A DNA stretch of 64,000 nt from Gloeotrichia echinulata CP02 (GCA_038087035.1 CP051187.1:372001-436000); one strand, 5' to 3'. Shown: positions 36,055 to 47,100, counted from the first letter of the stretch. Notes: a model not told the origin generated them from the sequence alone. Numbers and translations: made by a program.

Positions 36055-36221
36055 ACTCCCTTCCCGCTAGAAGATTACCGTTCGCGGAGCGTCCCGTAGG
36101 GAAATAATTTTTAGCTCACGCAAAGGCGCATTCGCGGAGCGTCTGTCTTCGACACGCTACGCGAACGCAGAGAAGGCGCAAAGAAGGAAAATTATAGGTA
36201 ATCTTAGACCGGGAAGGGAGT
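36055..36221. mobile_element. 167-bp MITE-like element
   Basis: Inverted ends of 25 bp with three to four mismatches: ACTCCCTTCCCG.. (36055-36079) and ..CGGGAAGGGAGT (36197-36221), overlapping TA on both sides, as expected for IS630/Tc1-type mobilisation. The interior is made of AGGCGCA and TTCGCGGAGCGT short repeats. Confidence 0.7.
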
Positions 36222-36234
36222 AATGACTGGAGTA

Positions 36235-38212
36235 CTAGGGTCTTGTTGATGGACCCCTTCTGTCACTCTTAGTCCTTGGTTTGTTAGCGTCTAATAGCTG
36301 TGTTAGGCGATTTTCAAGATTTGCAGTTCCTTTGACCAGATTTTCTACCTGGGTTTTTACAGTTTCCAATCCTTCTAATTTCTCACCTAGCGCTTGTAAC
36401 TTTTCCTGGTTAGTAGTGAGTTCAATATTGGTAGGATTTTGCTGAGGAATATTGTTACCTTCTTGGAACTGAACTAAGCGATTTTCTAAATTGGAAGTTC
36501 CTTGAATTAGACGCTCAACCTGATTTTGTACAGGGACAAATCCGTCTAATTTCTCGGCTATGGCTTGCAATTGACTTAATTGGATTTCAGTGTTACCTTG
36601 TACCAAATTAGTGATACTTTCTTGAGCTTGATTTTGAACTTCTACTAACTGAGTCAGGCGCTCTTCTAAATTTGCACTTCCTTGAATTAAAGACTGAACC
36701 TGATTTTGCACCGTTACAAATCCGTCTAATTTCTCGGCTACGGTTTGCAATTGTTCTAATTGGATTTCGGTTTTACCTTGTACCAAATTAGTGATACTTT
36801 CTTGAGCTTGATTTTGAACTTCTACTAACTGAGTCAGGCGCTCTTCTAAATTTGCACTTCCTTGAATTAAAGACTGAACCTGATTTTGCACCGTTACAAA
36901 TCCGTCTAATTTCTCGGCTACGGTTTGCAATTTATCTAATTGGATTTCGGTTTTACCTTCCACCAAATTAGCGATACTTTCTTGAGCTTGATTTTGAACT
37001 TCTACTAACTGAGTCAGGCCGCTCTTCTAAATTTGCACTTCCTTGAATTAAAGACTGAACCTGATTTTGCACCGTTACAAATCCGTCTAATTTCTCGGCT
37101 ACGGTTTGCAATTGTTCTAATTGGATTTCGGTTTTACCTTCCACCAAATTAGCGATGCTTTCTTGAGCTTGATTTTGAACTTCTACTAACTGAGTCAGCC
37201 GCTCTTCTAAATTTGCACTTCCTTGAATTAAAGACTGAACCTGATTTTGCACCGTTACAAATCCGTCTAATTTCTCGGCTACGGTTTGCAATTTATCTAA
37301 TTGGATTTCGGTTTTACCTTCCACCAAATTAGTGATACTTTCTTGAGCTTGATTTTGAACTTCTACTAACTGAGTCAGGCGCTCTTCTAAATTTGCACTT
37401 CCTTGAATTAAAGACTGAACCTGATTTTGCACCGTTACAAATCCGTCTAATTTCTCGGCTACGGTTTGCAATTTATCTAATTGGATTTCGGTTTTACCTT
37501 CCACCAAATTAGCGATGCTTTCTTGAGCTTGATTTTGAACTTCTACTAACTGAGTCAGCCGCTCTTCTAAATTTGCACTTCCTTGAATTAAAGACTGAAC
37601 CTGATTTTGCACCGTTACAAATCCGTCTAATTTCTCGGCTACGGTTTGCAATTTATCTAATTGGATTTCGGTTTTACCTTCGACCAAATTAGCGATGCTT
37701 TCTTGAGCTTGATTTTGAACTTCTACTAACTGAGTCAGCCGCTCTTCTAAATTTGCACTTCCTTGAATTAAAGACTGAACCTGATTTTGCACCGTTACAA
37801 ATCCGTCTAATTTCTCGGCTACGGTTTGCAATTGTTCTAATTGGATTTCGGTTTTACCTTGTACCAAATTAGTGATGCTTTCTTGGGCTTTATTTTGAAC
37901 TTCTGCTAACTGTGTGAAACGATTTTCTAAATTTGCAGTTCCTTGAATTAAAGACTGAACTTTAGTATTGAGTAGTTCGGAATATTTCGTCTGCTGTGTA
38001 TCTAGTTCTGTATTTATCTGATTTAGTTGCTTGCTTAACTGATTTACGACTTCCACAATTTGGATGAGATTTTCCTGAGCGGATGTGCTAGCACCTAGGT
38101 TCTTTTGAATTTGCCAAATGAATACAGCAATTACTGCTATTGATATTGCTGATAACGCAGAAAAAACTATTAGCACAATCTCCATTGTTTGCCACCACGC
38201 AAATATACTCAA
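36235..38212 (-). pseudogene. Membrane-anchored coiled-coil repeat protein, frameshifted
   Basis: An N-terminal transmembrane helix (about residues 10-33) precedes a long series of 60-residue coiled-coil repeats that include NQVQSLIQGSANLEERLTQL and NQAQESITNLV. The 180-bp DNA unit appears eight times (start points about 36602, 36782, 36962, 37142, 37322, 37502, 37682, 37862) and degenerate at both ends. At about 37019 one extra base (CAGGCCGCTC) breaks the frame, leaving 414 residues (stop at 36968) and a separate 243-residue frame. Removing that base gives one protein of 658 residues. Neighbouring repeats read CAGGCGCTC or CAGCCGCTC at this spot, so the broken site looks like a join of both variants, by recombination or misassembly. 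Similar proteins may act as scaffolds or in cell shape. Function unknown. Confidence 0.75.
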
Positions 38213-38516
38213 CTGTTTACATGTTTTAAGTATTTTATTGTACTTAAAGCATATAAATGATTATAATATCGTATCTAAAGTCATCTTGTAGAGCAGAAAA
38301 ACTACTAATACAACAAAGAATCGAGAAATTTGGCTTTAAATTTTCACAATAGTCAAGGAAATACTGTATAGGTTTTGATCCGGGAAATAAATTGTCAGCC
38401 CAAAGCTTTAACCCATTTTAATGGTTTAAAAGACTACTGAGTAAGATTTGTAGGGGCGCAAGGCCTTGCGCCCCTACTTGGGGGAGACAATTGCATAGGC
38501 GAAGGTCGGCGTTAGG
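38213..38516. other. Intergenic region with palindrome
   Basis: AT-rich upstream region of the coiled-coil gene (to about 38400), then the GGGGCGCAAGG palindrome at 38450-38477. Nothing else was seen. Confidence 0.7.
38450..38477. repeat. Dispersed palindrome (GGGGCGCAAGG family)
   Basis: A 28-base perfect palindrome, GTAGGGGCGCAAGG joined to CCTTGCGCCCCTAC. Confidence 0.85.
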
Positions 38517-40019
38517 TTAAATTTGTAATAAACTAGCGATCGCCTGGGGTAATGGTAGCACAATGATGATCAACAAACCCATGATCAACAACCCCAAAAT
38601 ATCACGTCCGTTATCCAGTTCAGTGACATCATTGAGAGCAGGTTCATCAATTAATGGCATAAACCACAAAATACTTGCCCAGATGAAATACTGGGGAATT
38701 TCTGAAGGTGTTTGTCTGAACTGAATCAAACACACTCCCAGCAACAACAGGCGAGCAATTTGACCGATAGCTACGGCGTTGCGTTGTCCAAACATAGCAT
38801 GGACAATGTGACCCCCATCGAGTTGTCCCACTGGCATTAAATTCAATGCAGTCACGATCAGTCCCAAAAAACCGGCGACGGCAACTGGATGTAAATCAAT
38901 AGCAGATTTTGCTGTTAAAACACTTCCCAGTGCTAATTTTGAGAGTAATGCTAGTAAAATAGAATATTTAGGATCAAGGGCATTGGGATTCAAAATTCCG
39001 TTTTTTTCCGTCATATCAACCACATGAGAATGAGCCAAGCCCCAGATTAGTATCGGTAATGTAGCAATAAAGCCTGCAATTGGACCTGCAATACTAATAT
39101 CAAATAAAGCTTTACGGTGAGGAATTGGACTACGCATTTGAATAAATGCACCAAAAGTTCCCAAGAAAAAAGGCATGGGAATAAAGTAAGGCAATGTCGA
39201 GCGAATTTTGTAATACTTAGCTGTCAGATAATGACCAAGTTCGTGGATACCCAAAATAGTCATTAGTCCTAAAGCATAGGGTAATCCCTGAACAAGAGCG
39301 CCAGGGTTAGATTCCAGTAACTTGGGATTAATACCAGCAATTGTTGCTCCTATCAAGGTAGTTGTGAGCAAAGTCGCCACTAATAACAATAACGCCAATC
39401 CTGGTCGAGTTACCCGTTCAGGTTGGCTGGTATTTCCCTGTTTAGCAGCTTGACTATTGGGGACTAGGACAAAGAAAGGTTTACCGTTGAGACCTTCTTG
39501 AAATATCAGCAAAAAGCGATCGCCAAATTCCGCTTCAATATTTGCCTTAATTTTCTGGTACGCTGCGCTGGGTGTAGCTCTTAACTGACCCCTACAGATA
39601 ACAGCTTGCGGTCGATACTCAATGTTTTGAATATAGTATACAGCCCAGGGAAAACAATTTCGCAGCTGGGTTTCTTCCGTTGACTCAATGGTACGCACTG
39701 GCACTGGTTCTGCGGTAGGATGGATAGCTGATTGTGATTCAATAGGTGGGGCTTCAGTCTGTGTATCTTTTGGCGGTAGACGCCCCCATTGAAACAACAA
39801 CCAGTATAACAGAATACAGACAATTGCTGGCCAAAGTATCAGCGACGGCGGTGGCGGCTGTTTCGTGCCATACATCAGCGTCCACCCGCTCAAGAGCAAA
39901 GCTGGCGTCATGAGAACTAGCCACAACAACCACACTGGTGTGCGGGTGCTGTGAGCGACGATACGCTGCACCATTAGATAAGTAGCCAATCCCAGTAGGA
40001 GGAGAAACCAAAGTGTCAT
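38517..40019 (-). CDS. Site-2-type membrane metalloprotease (M50 family)
   Basis: About 500 residues from the ATG at 40019 (MTLWFLLLLGLATYL); the frame stays open to 40076, giving an extra 19 residues that look less natural. Two N-terminal helices and a cytoplasmic region of about 110 residues precede the core, which has HELGH (zinc-binding His-Glu-x-x-His) in TILGIHELGHYLTAKYY and the third ligand Asp in LMPVGQLDGGHI. The stretch PYFIPMPFFLGTFGAFIQMR is typical of the EGY1-like plant/cyanobacterial group. Such proteases cleave membrane-spanning substrates, often anti-sigma factors, but no partner is evident here. Confidence 0.88.
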   Translation of the reverse strand: MTLWFLLLLGLATYLMVQRIVAHSTRTPVWLLWLVLMTPALLLSGWTLMYGTKQPPPPSLILWPAIVCILLYWLLFQWGRLPPKDTQTEAPPIESQSAIHPTAEPVPVRTIESTEETQLRNCFPWAVYYIQNIEYRPQAVICRGQLRATPSAAYQKIKANIEAEFGDRFLLIFQEGLNGKPFFVLVPNSQAAKQGNTSQPERVTRPGLALLLLVATLLTTTLIGATIAGINPKLLESNPGALVQGLPYALGLMTILGIHELGHYLTAKYYKIRSTLPYFIPMPFFLGTFGAFIQMRSPIPHRKALFDISIAGPIAGFIATLPILIWGLAHSHVVDMTEKNGILNPNALDPKYSILLALLSKLALGSVLTAKSAIDLHPVAVAGFLGLIVTALNLMPVGQLDGGHIVHAMFGQRNAVAIGQIARLLLLGVCLIQFRQTPSEIPQYFIWASILWFMPLIDEPALNDVTELDNGRDILGLLIMGLLIIIVLPLPQAIASLLQI

Positions 40020-40183
40020 GTCATCTTCAGTAATTTTGCAAAAATGTCCCACCGATAGTGTCAGCGCCACAGCCATCAGTCAGCGCCAGATCCAAAACCC
40101 CAATTTTTCCCAATGGTTAACAGTGTTTGTGAACTCTCAAACTCTGTCACCAGATTGTCCACAACTTCTCAGTTTCGGTTTTT

Positions 40184-40861
40184 TTGCTCATGTGTCCCTT
40201 ACCTCAACAGCCGAGTCATATAGCCAAGCCACCACGGGCTGTGCTAGAAAGTATTTTTGCCTTTCCACCAAATCGGGACACATTAGGGGGAACCTCTTAC
40301 TTTATTGTAAGAAATGAAAGTAATATCCTCATAGATTGCCCTGCCTTAGAACAGACAAATCTGGATTTTTTGCGATCGCATAACGGTGTACGTTGGTTAT
40401 TCCTCACCCATCGAGGTGCGATGGGTAAGACAGCAGAAATTCAGCAAAACCTAGGCTGCGAGATTCTCATCCAAGAACAAGAAGCCTATTTATTACCCGG
40501 ATTAACCGTAACCACCTTTGCTCAAGAATTTACTCTTGATGCAACAGCACAAGTGATTTGGACACCAGGACATTCTCCCGGCTCATCTTGCCTATACTAC
40601 AGTGATTTGGGGGGAGTATTATTTTCTGGACGCCATTTACTACCGAACCTACAGGGCGAACCAGCGCCATTACCCACAGCCAAAACTTTTCATTGGCCTC
40701 GACAAATCAACAGCCTTCAGTCACTGCTACAAAAATTTACACCAGAAACTCTTAAGTATATTTGTCCGGGGGCGAATACAGGTTTTCTCAGAGGTAAAGG
40801 CGTGATAGATCAAGCTTATCAACGCCTCGCCTCCTTAGATTTGCCAGCCTTAAAAAGTTAG
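40184..40861 (+). CDS. Metallo-beta-lactamase-fold protein with degenerate metal site
   Basis: A 225-residue MBL-fold protein (start at 40184 or 40190). Active members carry HxHxDH; here that position reads FLTHRGAMGKTAE, so most of the ligands are lost. The later motif WTPGHSPGSSCLYY keeps its His, but the Asp expected in SGD is Arg (LFSGRHLLP). The fold is clear: GGTSYFIVRNESNILIDCP forms the first strands. It may be a non-hydrolytic or structural relative, or one with an altered metal site. It is divergent from the M50 gene, with a 164-bp spacer, so they may share a control region. Confidence 0.75.
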   Translation: MLMCPLPQQPSHIAKPPRAVLESIFAFPPNRDTLGGTSYFIVRNESNILIDCPALEQTNLDFLRSHNGVRWLFLTHRGAMGKTAEIQQNLGCEILIQEQEAYLLPGLTVTTFAQEFTLDATAQVIWTPGHSPGSSCLYYSDLGGVLFSGRHLLPNLQGEPAPLPTAKTFHWPRQINSLQSLLQKFTPETLKYICPGANTGFLRGKGVIDQAYQRLASLDLPALKS

Positions 40862-41365
40862 AAGTGAGGAGTGAGCGGGCCAGGAGTTAGGAAACACCCA
40901 TTCGTGACAGGTTAAGACTAAATTAGGACTTACGCACTGTACAAATTTGGCATGGTATGCTTTTACCAAAATACGTTGTTTAAGGCTTTGATTAATTATT
41001 ACTTTGATGGTAAACAGACCCGCGTTTTCGGGGTTTAGCAATGCGCTTTACCCCTACGAAATCTCCGGTTTTTTGCATACCATATTTTGTGTTTTTTGTC
41101 AATGCGTAAGTCCTATATTTTTGAAAAATAGACTTTTTTTACAATCTAATATAATTTTAAATTATATTTCTGCCAATTGTAGGCGATAAAAACTTATACT
41201 TGACCTGGTTCAAATAAGTAGCCAACCCTTCAGATTGCTTTTTTATTACTTTTTCAGCAACCCCTAATTCCTAATTTGTACAGTGCGTAAGTCCTAAGTT
41301 GGTTGATTGAAGAGATTGGTGACCAAAAAATACCACCTCTACAACCTGATCGGGTGACAACTTCG
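40862..41365. other. Intergenic region with nested repeat ends
   Basis: Contains one end of the 15384 MITE family (40902-40921), then an element with AGGACTTACGCA (40925-40936) and two outward-facing TGCGTAAGTCCT ends (41103-41114 and 41284-41295). It forms the 3' flank of the MFS gene. No gene was seen. Confidence 0.65.
40925..41295. repeat. AGGACTTACGCA inverted-repeat element, possibly two nested copies
   Basis: Left AGGACTTACGCACTGTACAA (40925-40944) is the inverse of TTGTACAGTGCGTAAGTCCT (41276-41295) and, for 12 bases, of 41103-41114. An inner inverted pair, GGCATGGTATGC and GCATACCATA, lies within the shorter unit. A lone AGGACTTACGCA is also found at 9994. Confidence 0.7.
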
Positions 41366-42604
41366 TCATTTGATGAAACGCATTGATGATTTTATTAATA
41401 AAAATAATCCTGTTAAAACTAGAGCGTTACCCGCCGTGGTAAATAGAATAGTAAGACTTAAATTGGCTAATAAGCCTGCCATAGCATAAGAAAAAGGGGT
41501 AATCCCAAAGGAAGAAAACATCACCAAGCTCATAACTCTACCTAATAACTCAGGCTGAGTTTGTTTTTGAACCCAAGTTATTCCCTCAACAACTAAAAAC
41601 CCACTACAACAACTCAAAGCAGCAATTATCAAACTTACCCAGGATATATTTGTTATAAACCCTAGTAAGAATAAGCCAAAACCTTGGATAATAAAAATAG
41701 TTAATATCAACTTCCCTATCTGGGGATGAATTCGGGTTAATCCTGGTAATAAAGCTCCTAAAAGCCCACCCACCCCCCAAGCAGATCTCATAGTTCCCAA
41801 TGCTAAAGCACCACCAGAAATACTACTATTTGCTAGTGATGTGCTACCAACTTCTAATGGACCAATAAAGAAAAAATTTAAGGCTGTCATTGCCAGTAAA
41901 ACTAATTTCAATCCTGAATTGTGCCAGGTATAGTTTAGTCCTTCACGAATACCAATAATTAAACTAGCACTGTTAATATTTGAGTTTGAGATAGCAGTTT
42001 TCTTAGGTTTATTTTCCATTAGTAAAAGTGTAAAAGCACTTAATATAAAGGTCACAGCATCAATTGCTAAGGCTACACCAACTCCAATGTTGGCAATTAG
42101 CAAACCACCTAAGCCAGGTCCAATCAACATAATAATTTGGCCAGACACGAGGTTTAAAGTGTTACTAGCAGGTAACTGCTCCTCAGTGACAAGAGTAGGT
42201 ATAATTGATTCTAGAGCTGGGATAAAGAAACCATCCACAAAGCCAAAGATGATGGCAAAAATATAAAGATGCCATATTTGCGTAGTTTGCGAAATGACTA
42301 GTGCTGTCAATAAAACTGTCAGTACTATACGGCAAGTATTAGAGATTAGCATGATAAACCGGACTGAAAAGCGATCGCTAATTACCCCACCAATTAGCAT
42401 CAGCAAAGCTCGGGGAATAGCATTGGCCATAAGTACTGCTCCTAAACTTATGGGGGAGTTAGTTAATTGTATAGTTAGCCAAGGTAATGCTACTAGGTAA
42501 AATTGATCACCCAACAATGAAATGTTTTCACCTATAAAAAGGAGGAGGAAATTCCTAACAGTTAATGGCTCCCATAACGATGGAGACTTTTTTGATTTTT
42601 CCAT
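41366..42604 (-). CDS. MFS transporter of the isonitrile lipopeptide cluster
   Basis: A 412-residue protein with about 12 membrane helices. The MFS loop 2-3 signature appears as GGVISDRFSVRFIMLISN. It resembles drug/siderophore-type exporters (MFS_3, enterobactin-exporter-like). It is the last gene of the operon, 9 bp after the acyl ligase, so it probably exports the product, or possibly imports a metal complex of it. Mycobacterial and streptomycete versions of the cluster have other transport genes, so an MFS here would be a lineage-specific choice. Substrate assignment rests on operon position only. Confidence 0.85.
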   Translation of the reverse strand: MEKSKKSPSLWEPLTVRNFLLLFIGENISLLGDQFYLVALPWLTIQLTNSPISLGAVLMANAIPRALLMLIGGVISDRFSVRFIMLISNTCRIVLTVLLTALVISQTTQIWHLYIFAIIFGFVDGFFIPALESIIPTLVTEEQLPASNTLNLVSGQIIMLIGPGLGGLLIANIGVGVALAIDAVTFILSAFTLLLMENKPKKTAISNSNINSASLIIGIREGLNYTWHNSGLKLVLLAMTALNFFFIGPLEVGSTSLANSSISGGALALGTMRSAWGVGGLLGALLPGLTRIHPQIGKLILTIFIIQGFGLFLLGFITNISWVSLIIAALSCCSGFLVVEGITWVQKQTQPELLGRVMSLVMFSSFGITPFSYAMAGLLANLSLTILFTTAGNALVLTGLFLLIKSSMRFIK

Positions 42605-42613
42605 GTTTAATAA

Positions 42614-44173
42614 CTAATTACCTTTCCCATATTTCTCTCGCAGTTTACTCTTTTGCACTTTTCCACTTGGTGTTTTGGGTAAAGAGTCAGTAAATTCTAC
42701 AGTTTTAGGGATTTTAAAATTTGCTAGTTTACCCTGTGCAAAATTAATTATATCGCTAGGTGTCGCACTCATTCCGGCTCTTAAAACGACAATAGCTTTA
42801 ATAGTTTCTCCCCAACGTTTATCTGGAACACCAATTACTGCTATGTCCATAACTGCTGGATGTTCAAAGAGAACATTTTCAATTTCCGCCGGGTAGATAT
42901 TTTCACCCCCGTAGCAAATCATGTCCTTAAAGCGATCACATATATATAAATAACCAGCTTCATCAAGATATCCTGCATCTCCCGTATGTATCCAACCATC
43001 AATTAATGTATTAGCTGTGGCTTCAGGTAATTTCCAATAACCAACCATATTTGCTAGTGATTTTATACAGATTTCACCCACTTTACCAACAGGTAAAATA
43101 GTAGTATTACTGTCTATAATCTTCAGATAAACCCCAGGTAAAGCTTTACCGACGGACTTTAATCTCTCTGAATCTCCAGATTCATGATCCTCTGATGATA
43201 AAGATACAGCACAATTTCCGGTTTCAGTCATCCCGTAGACTTGGACGAATTTACTAGGAAATTTAGCCATAGCCTCGGCTAATAACGTTTGAGCAATGGG
43301 AGATCCCCCATATACAATGTATTGCAGCGATGAAAAATTAGTTTCCTCTAATCCAGGTTCGGCCAACAAAACTTGCATCATTGCCGGTACCATAGCAATT
43401 TTTGTAATACTATATTTTTCAATAGCTTCAAAAACTTGAAATGCTATAAAAGCTTCTAGTAAAATATTTTCAGCACCAACTGCTAAACCGCGAATAGCCC
43501 ACCATAAACCACCTATATGAAATATCGGTAATGTCAAAAGACTTTTATCACTTTCATTCCAATCTATCCAAGTTTCACCTTGTTTACCTATTTCTTGAAA
43601 AATAGCAAATAAACTGTAATGTGTTAGTTGGACACCTTTAGGACGTCCAGTTGTCCCACTGGTATACACTTGGACTGCTATATCATTTGGCTCAACAGTA
43701 ATATTTATATCATGATTAATATTACCTAGTAGCCAATTATCATAATTCAACCATGTTTGTGTAGATTCTTCTAAAGAAATGATAGTTATACCATTAATGT
43801 CATCACTAATAGATGTGACTAACCTATGAAATTCATTGCCAACAAAAAGGATTTCTATATTAGCATCCTTGAGAATATAACTCACTTCTGGAGCAGATAA
43901 GCGCCAATTGATAGGTACAGTAACAGCATTAATTTTGGAGCAACCAAATAATATTTCATAGCTTTTTATCGAATCTTTAGCTAATAAACCAACTCGTGAA
44001 TGAGATTTTATTCCTTGCGCTAAAAGTGCATGAGCCACAAGATTAGACCGAGTATTTAATTGTATGTAAGTTAGAGGATACCCCTTAAATATCAGTGCTT
44101 TCTTATCTGGAAATCGAGAGGCTTGCACACGAGTTAGATCTGCTAAGGTTGTAATTTCGTTGTTATAGTTCAT
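42614..44173 (-). CDS. Fatty acyl-AMP/acyl-ACP ligase (ScoC/FadD10-like)
   Basis: A 519-residue ANL-superfamily adenylating enzyme. It has the P-loop VQVYTSGTTGRPKGV, the motif VYGMTETGNCA, A7/A8 segment YICDRFKDMICYGGENIYP, and the catalytic Lys near the end in LPKTPSGKVQKSKL. In isonitrile lipopeptide clusters this enzyme activates the beta-unsaturated acyl chain and then the isonitrile acid, loading each on the stand-alone ACP. It follows the NRPS by 6 bp and precedes the exporter by 9 bp. By itself the sequence could be a general acyl-CoA ligase; the neighbourhood gives the role. Confidence 0.87.
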   Translation of the reverse strand: MNYNNEITTLADLTRVQASRFPDKKALIFKGYPLTYIQLNTRSNLVAHALLAQGIKSHSRVGLLAKDSIKSYEILFGCSKINAVTVPINWRLSAPEVSYILKDANIEILFVGNEFHRLVTSISDDINGITIISLEESTQTWLNYDNWLLGNINHDINITVEPNDIAVQVYTSGTTGRPKGVQLTHYSLFAIFQEIGKQGETWIDWNESDKSLLTLPIFHIGGLWWAIRGLAVGAENILLEAFIAFQVFEAIEKYSITKIAMVPAMMQVLLAEPGLEETNFSSLQYIVYGGSPIAQTLLAEAMAKFPSKFVQVYGMTETGNCAVSLSSEDHESGDSERLKSVGKALPGVYLKIIDSNTTILPVGKVGEICIKSLANMVGYWKLPEATANTLIDGWIHTGDAGYLDEAGYLYICDRFKDMICYGGENIYPAEIENVLFEHPAVMDIAVIGVPDKRWGETIKAIVVLRAGMSATPSDIINFAQGKLANFKIPKTVEFTDSLPKTPSGKVQKSKLREKYGKGN

Positions 44174-44179
44174 GATTAC

Positions 44180-47100
44180 TTAAAGTAATGGATAATTCAA
44201 AAAACCGCTGCTAATGAAATAGGAAAAGTAAGTCCCTATCAGTTTATCATTTACATGGGGACATCTATATATATTGTCCAGCCCATTTAAAGTATTTTCG
44301 CAATCAAATTTAATTTCTATTGGTTGATTTTTTAGTGTTTCAATCAATTGCAGAACAAGATACAATGGATTATCTTGTGCATCTTTTAAACGACGGGATA
44401 ATTCCTTTCGCCAATTATCATAGGATAATAGCTCAACTGGATATCCAAAAGTACGAATCCATTCGGCTAAATCCTTCATGCGTGAGGAGTTATGATTAAT
44501 TAAATGAAAAGCTTTGCCTAAAGATTTTTGCTGTCGAGAAAGATAGACAATCGCTTGACTAACATAATCTACGGGAATCATTTCTATTGTCGATTCATCC
44601 GTCAGCATAACTCCCAACTCAATACAGCCTTTGAGAAATTTGGCAAATAAGTCATCAGATGTATTACAGATACCTGTTTGACTATGACCTGTAATTCTAC
44701 CTGGTCTATAAATACATACGGGTAGCCCTCTATCCCGTGCCTGCATAACTAACTTCTCTGCAACCCATTTACTCTGGATGTAACCACTATCTATATCTGG
44801 GGGGTAGTCAAGTGGATCTGATTCTTGAATTATCTGCTCCCTCGGATATGCAGATGAATCAAAAATAGATAGCGTCGAAATGTAATGCAAAGGTTTAGTT
44901 TTAATTTGAGAGGCTAATCTAATAATCTCTTGAGTCCCAAGAACATTGACTGCTTTGAGCATGGAGTAAGGATAAATAAAATTAACTAAAGCGCCATTAT
45001 GGTAAATGGTATCTATTCGACTCGCTAATTCATGAAATTCCGGTTTCTGTAAACCTAAAAGTGGTTTAGAAAGTTCTCCAAGCACAGGAATTATCCTTTG
45101 GGAAAATTCTTGCTTCCAAAGAGAATACGCTTGAAGTTTGCTTTCAATTTTTTTCTGTGCTTCTTCTAGATTATGTGAACGAATTAGACAATAGATATTA
45201 GCTGAACTTTGGATAAGCAATTCATAGAGTAAATTTACGCCTAAAAAACCTGTCGCCCCAGTCAATAGGATAGATTTTGGTTCCTTAACATAGGAAATGG
45301 GTATAATATCCTCAATCAATGAGGGGTCTAAAACAGCTTCCTTCTTCAAGTCTATAGTTGAAAGTGGATTAATTGAACTGGATAAATCTCTCTGAGCCAG
45401 AGTATTTATAACTTGGGCAAATCCAGCCACAGTTGGAAACTGAAATAGGCAACGTAAGGGTATTTCTACAGAGAAAGTTTTAGAACATCGAGAAATGAGT
45501 TGTGTAGCTAAAAGAGAATGTCCACCAAGTTCAAAGAAATTATCGTCAACACCGATGTAGTCTAGTCCGAGAATTTCTGCCCAAATCACAGCTAACATTT
45601 CTTCGATAGGAGTGCGGGGAGCAACAAAATCTGTGGTAGAGGAAAGATGAGAATCAGGGATTGGCAAGGCGAGACGGTCTACTTTACCATTAGGAGTGAG
45701 GGGAAGAGCCGCCAAAATCATCAATTCAGTTGGGAGCATATACTCAGGCAGTTTAGTAGCGAGGAAGTGGCGCAACTGGCTGATTTCTAATGTCTGACCT
45801 GGATGTGGGACAAGATAAGCAACTAAGCGTTTATGATTGGGAATATCAACTCTGGCAATAACTACACTAGTTTGAACTTGAGGATGGTGACTGATTACAG
45901 TTTCTATTTCACTTAACTCAATGCGGAAACCACGAATCTTGACTTGATGATCAATCCGTCCCAGAAACTGAATATTTCCATCTGGTAAATAACGAGCTAA
46001 ATCTCCTGTTTTATATAGCCGTTGAGGAATACTTGTATCTTGTGCTGTGTTGACAGAAATGAACTTCTCCTGTGTCAAATCAGGACGGTGAAGATAACCC
46101 TGAGATAAACCAGCACCGCCAATATAAAGTTCTCCATGAACACCAATAGGAACTGGTTGCAGATATTTATCTAATATATAGACTTGGACATTATGAATGG
46201 GTTTACCAATTGACAACCCTCCCCTATCTACTTCTTCCAGGGCTAAATCGGATAATTTACACAACGTTGTTACTACAGTTGCTTCAGTGGGTCCATAAGT
46301 ATTTACTAACCGTGGGCTACTACCCACATACTCCAACCATGCTCTTAATTGGACTGGTGATACTTGTTCTCCACCAATAATTACCAATCGGAGGGTATCA
46401 GGTAGCAATAGATGCTCACGCACCAATTCTACAGTTAGTAAATGCCAATATGCTGTTGGTAAGTCTAATACTGTTAACTGCCAATCTTGGCACTTTTGGA
46501 TAAACGTTGGCACAGAACTTAACATTTCATCGCTACGTAAAACTAGCGTTGCGCCACAACTTAAACAAGGATAAATTTCTTCCGCTGCGAGATCAAAACT
46601 CATCGAAGCAAATTGCAAAATGCGATCGCTGTTTGTTAATTCATATTCAACTATTGCCGTTTGGATGAAGTTGACTAAACAGTGATGTTGAATCATCACC
46701 CCCTTGGGTTGACCTGTCGAACCTGATGTATAAATTACATAAGCCAGATTTGACGGGCTAACAATGTCAACTAAATTAGTCTGACTTAACTCAGAAATGA
46801 CCAGCCAATCACTATCCAAACAAACTACTTTTGCTGTACATTCCTCAAGCTGCGCCAAGTATTGCTGTTGAGTTAATACCACTAATACTTCTGCATCTGA
46901 CAACATATAGTTTAGGCGGGCTTGGGGATAGGTGGGATCAAGTGGTACATAAGCCCCACCTGCCTTGAGGATGGCTAACATTCCCACTATCATTTCTAAA
47001 CTACGTCCTATACACAGACCGACTAACACATCTGTCTTGACACCTTGAGTTTTCAAATAGTGCGCTAATTGGTTCGCTCGCTGATTCAACTCTTGGTAGG

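Larger units (their letters stand above)
35859..36234. other. Intergenic region with a MITE
   Basis: Holds inverted AACTGTTGAC/GTCAACAGTT sequences just after cpcS (35865-35891, a likely terminator hairpin), GCGCTAAAGC-type repeats near 35990-36025, and a MITE-like element at 36055-36221. No gene was seen. Confidence 0.65.

Noticed and set aside
36602..38042. 180-bp tandem repeats considered as a CRISPR array or rRNA-like repeat
   Set aside because: Units are contiguous, coding, and 180 bp long with no spacers; they encode coiled-coil repeats.
42614..44173. Ordinary fatty acyl-CoA ligase of lipid metabolism
   Set aside because: It lies 6 bp from the NRPS and 9 bp from the exporter on one strand, so an acyl-ACP ligase of the cluster is more likely.
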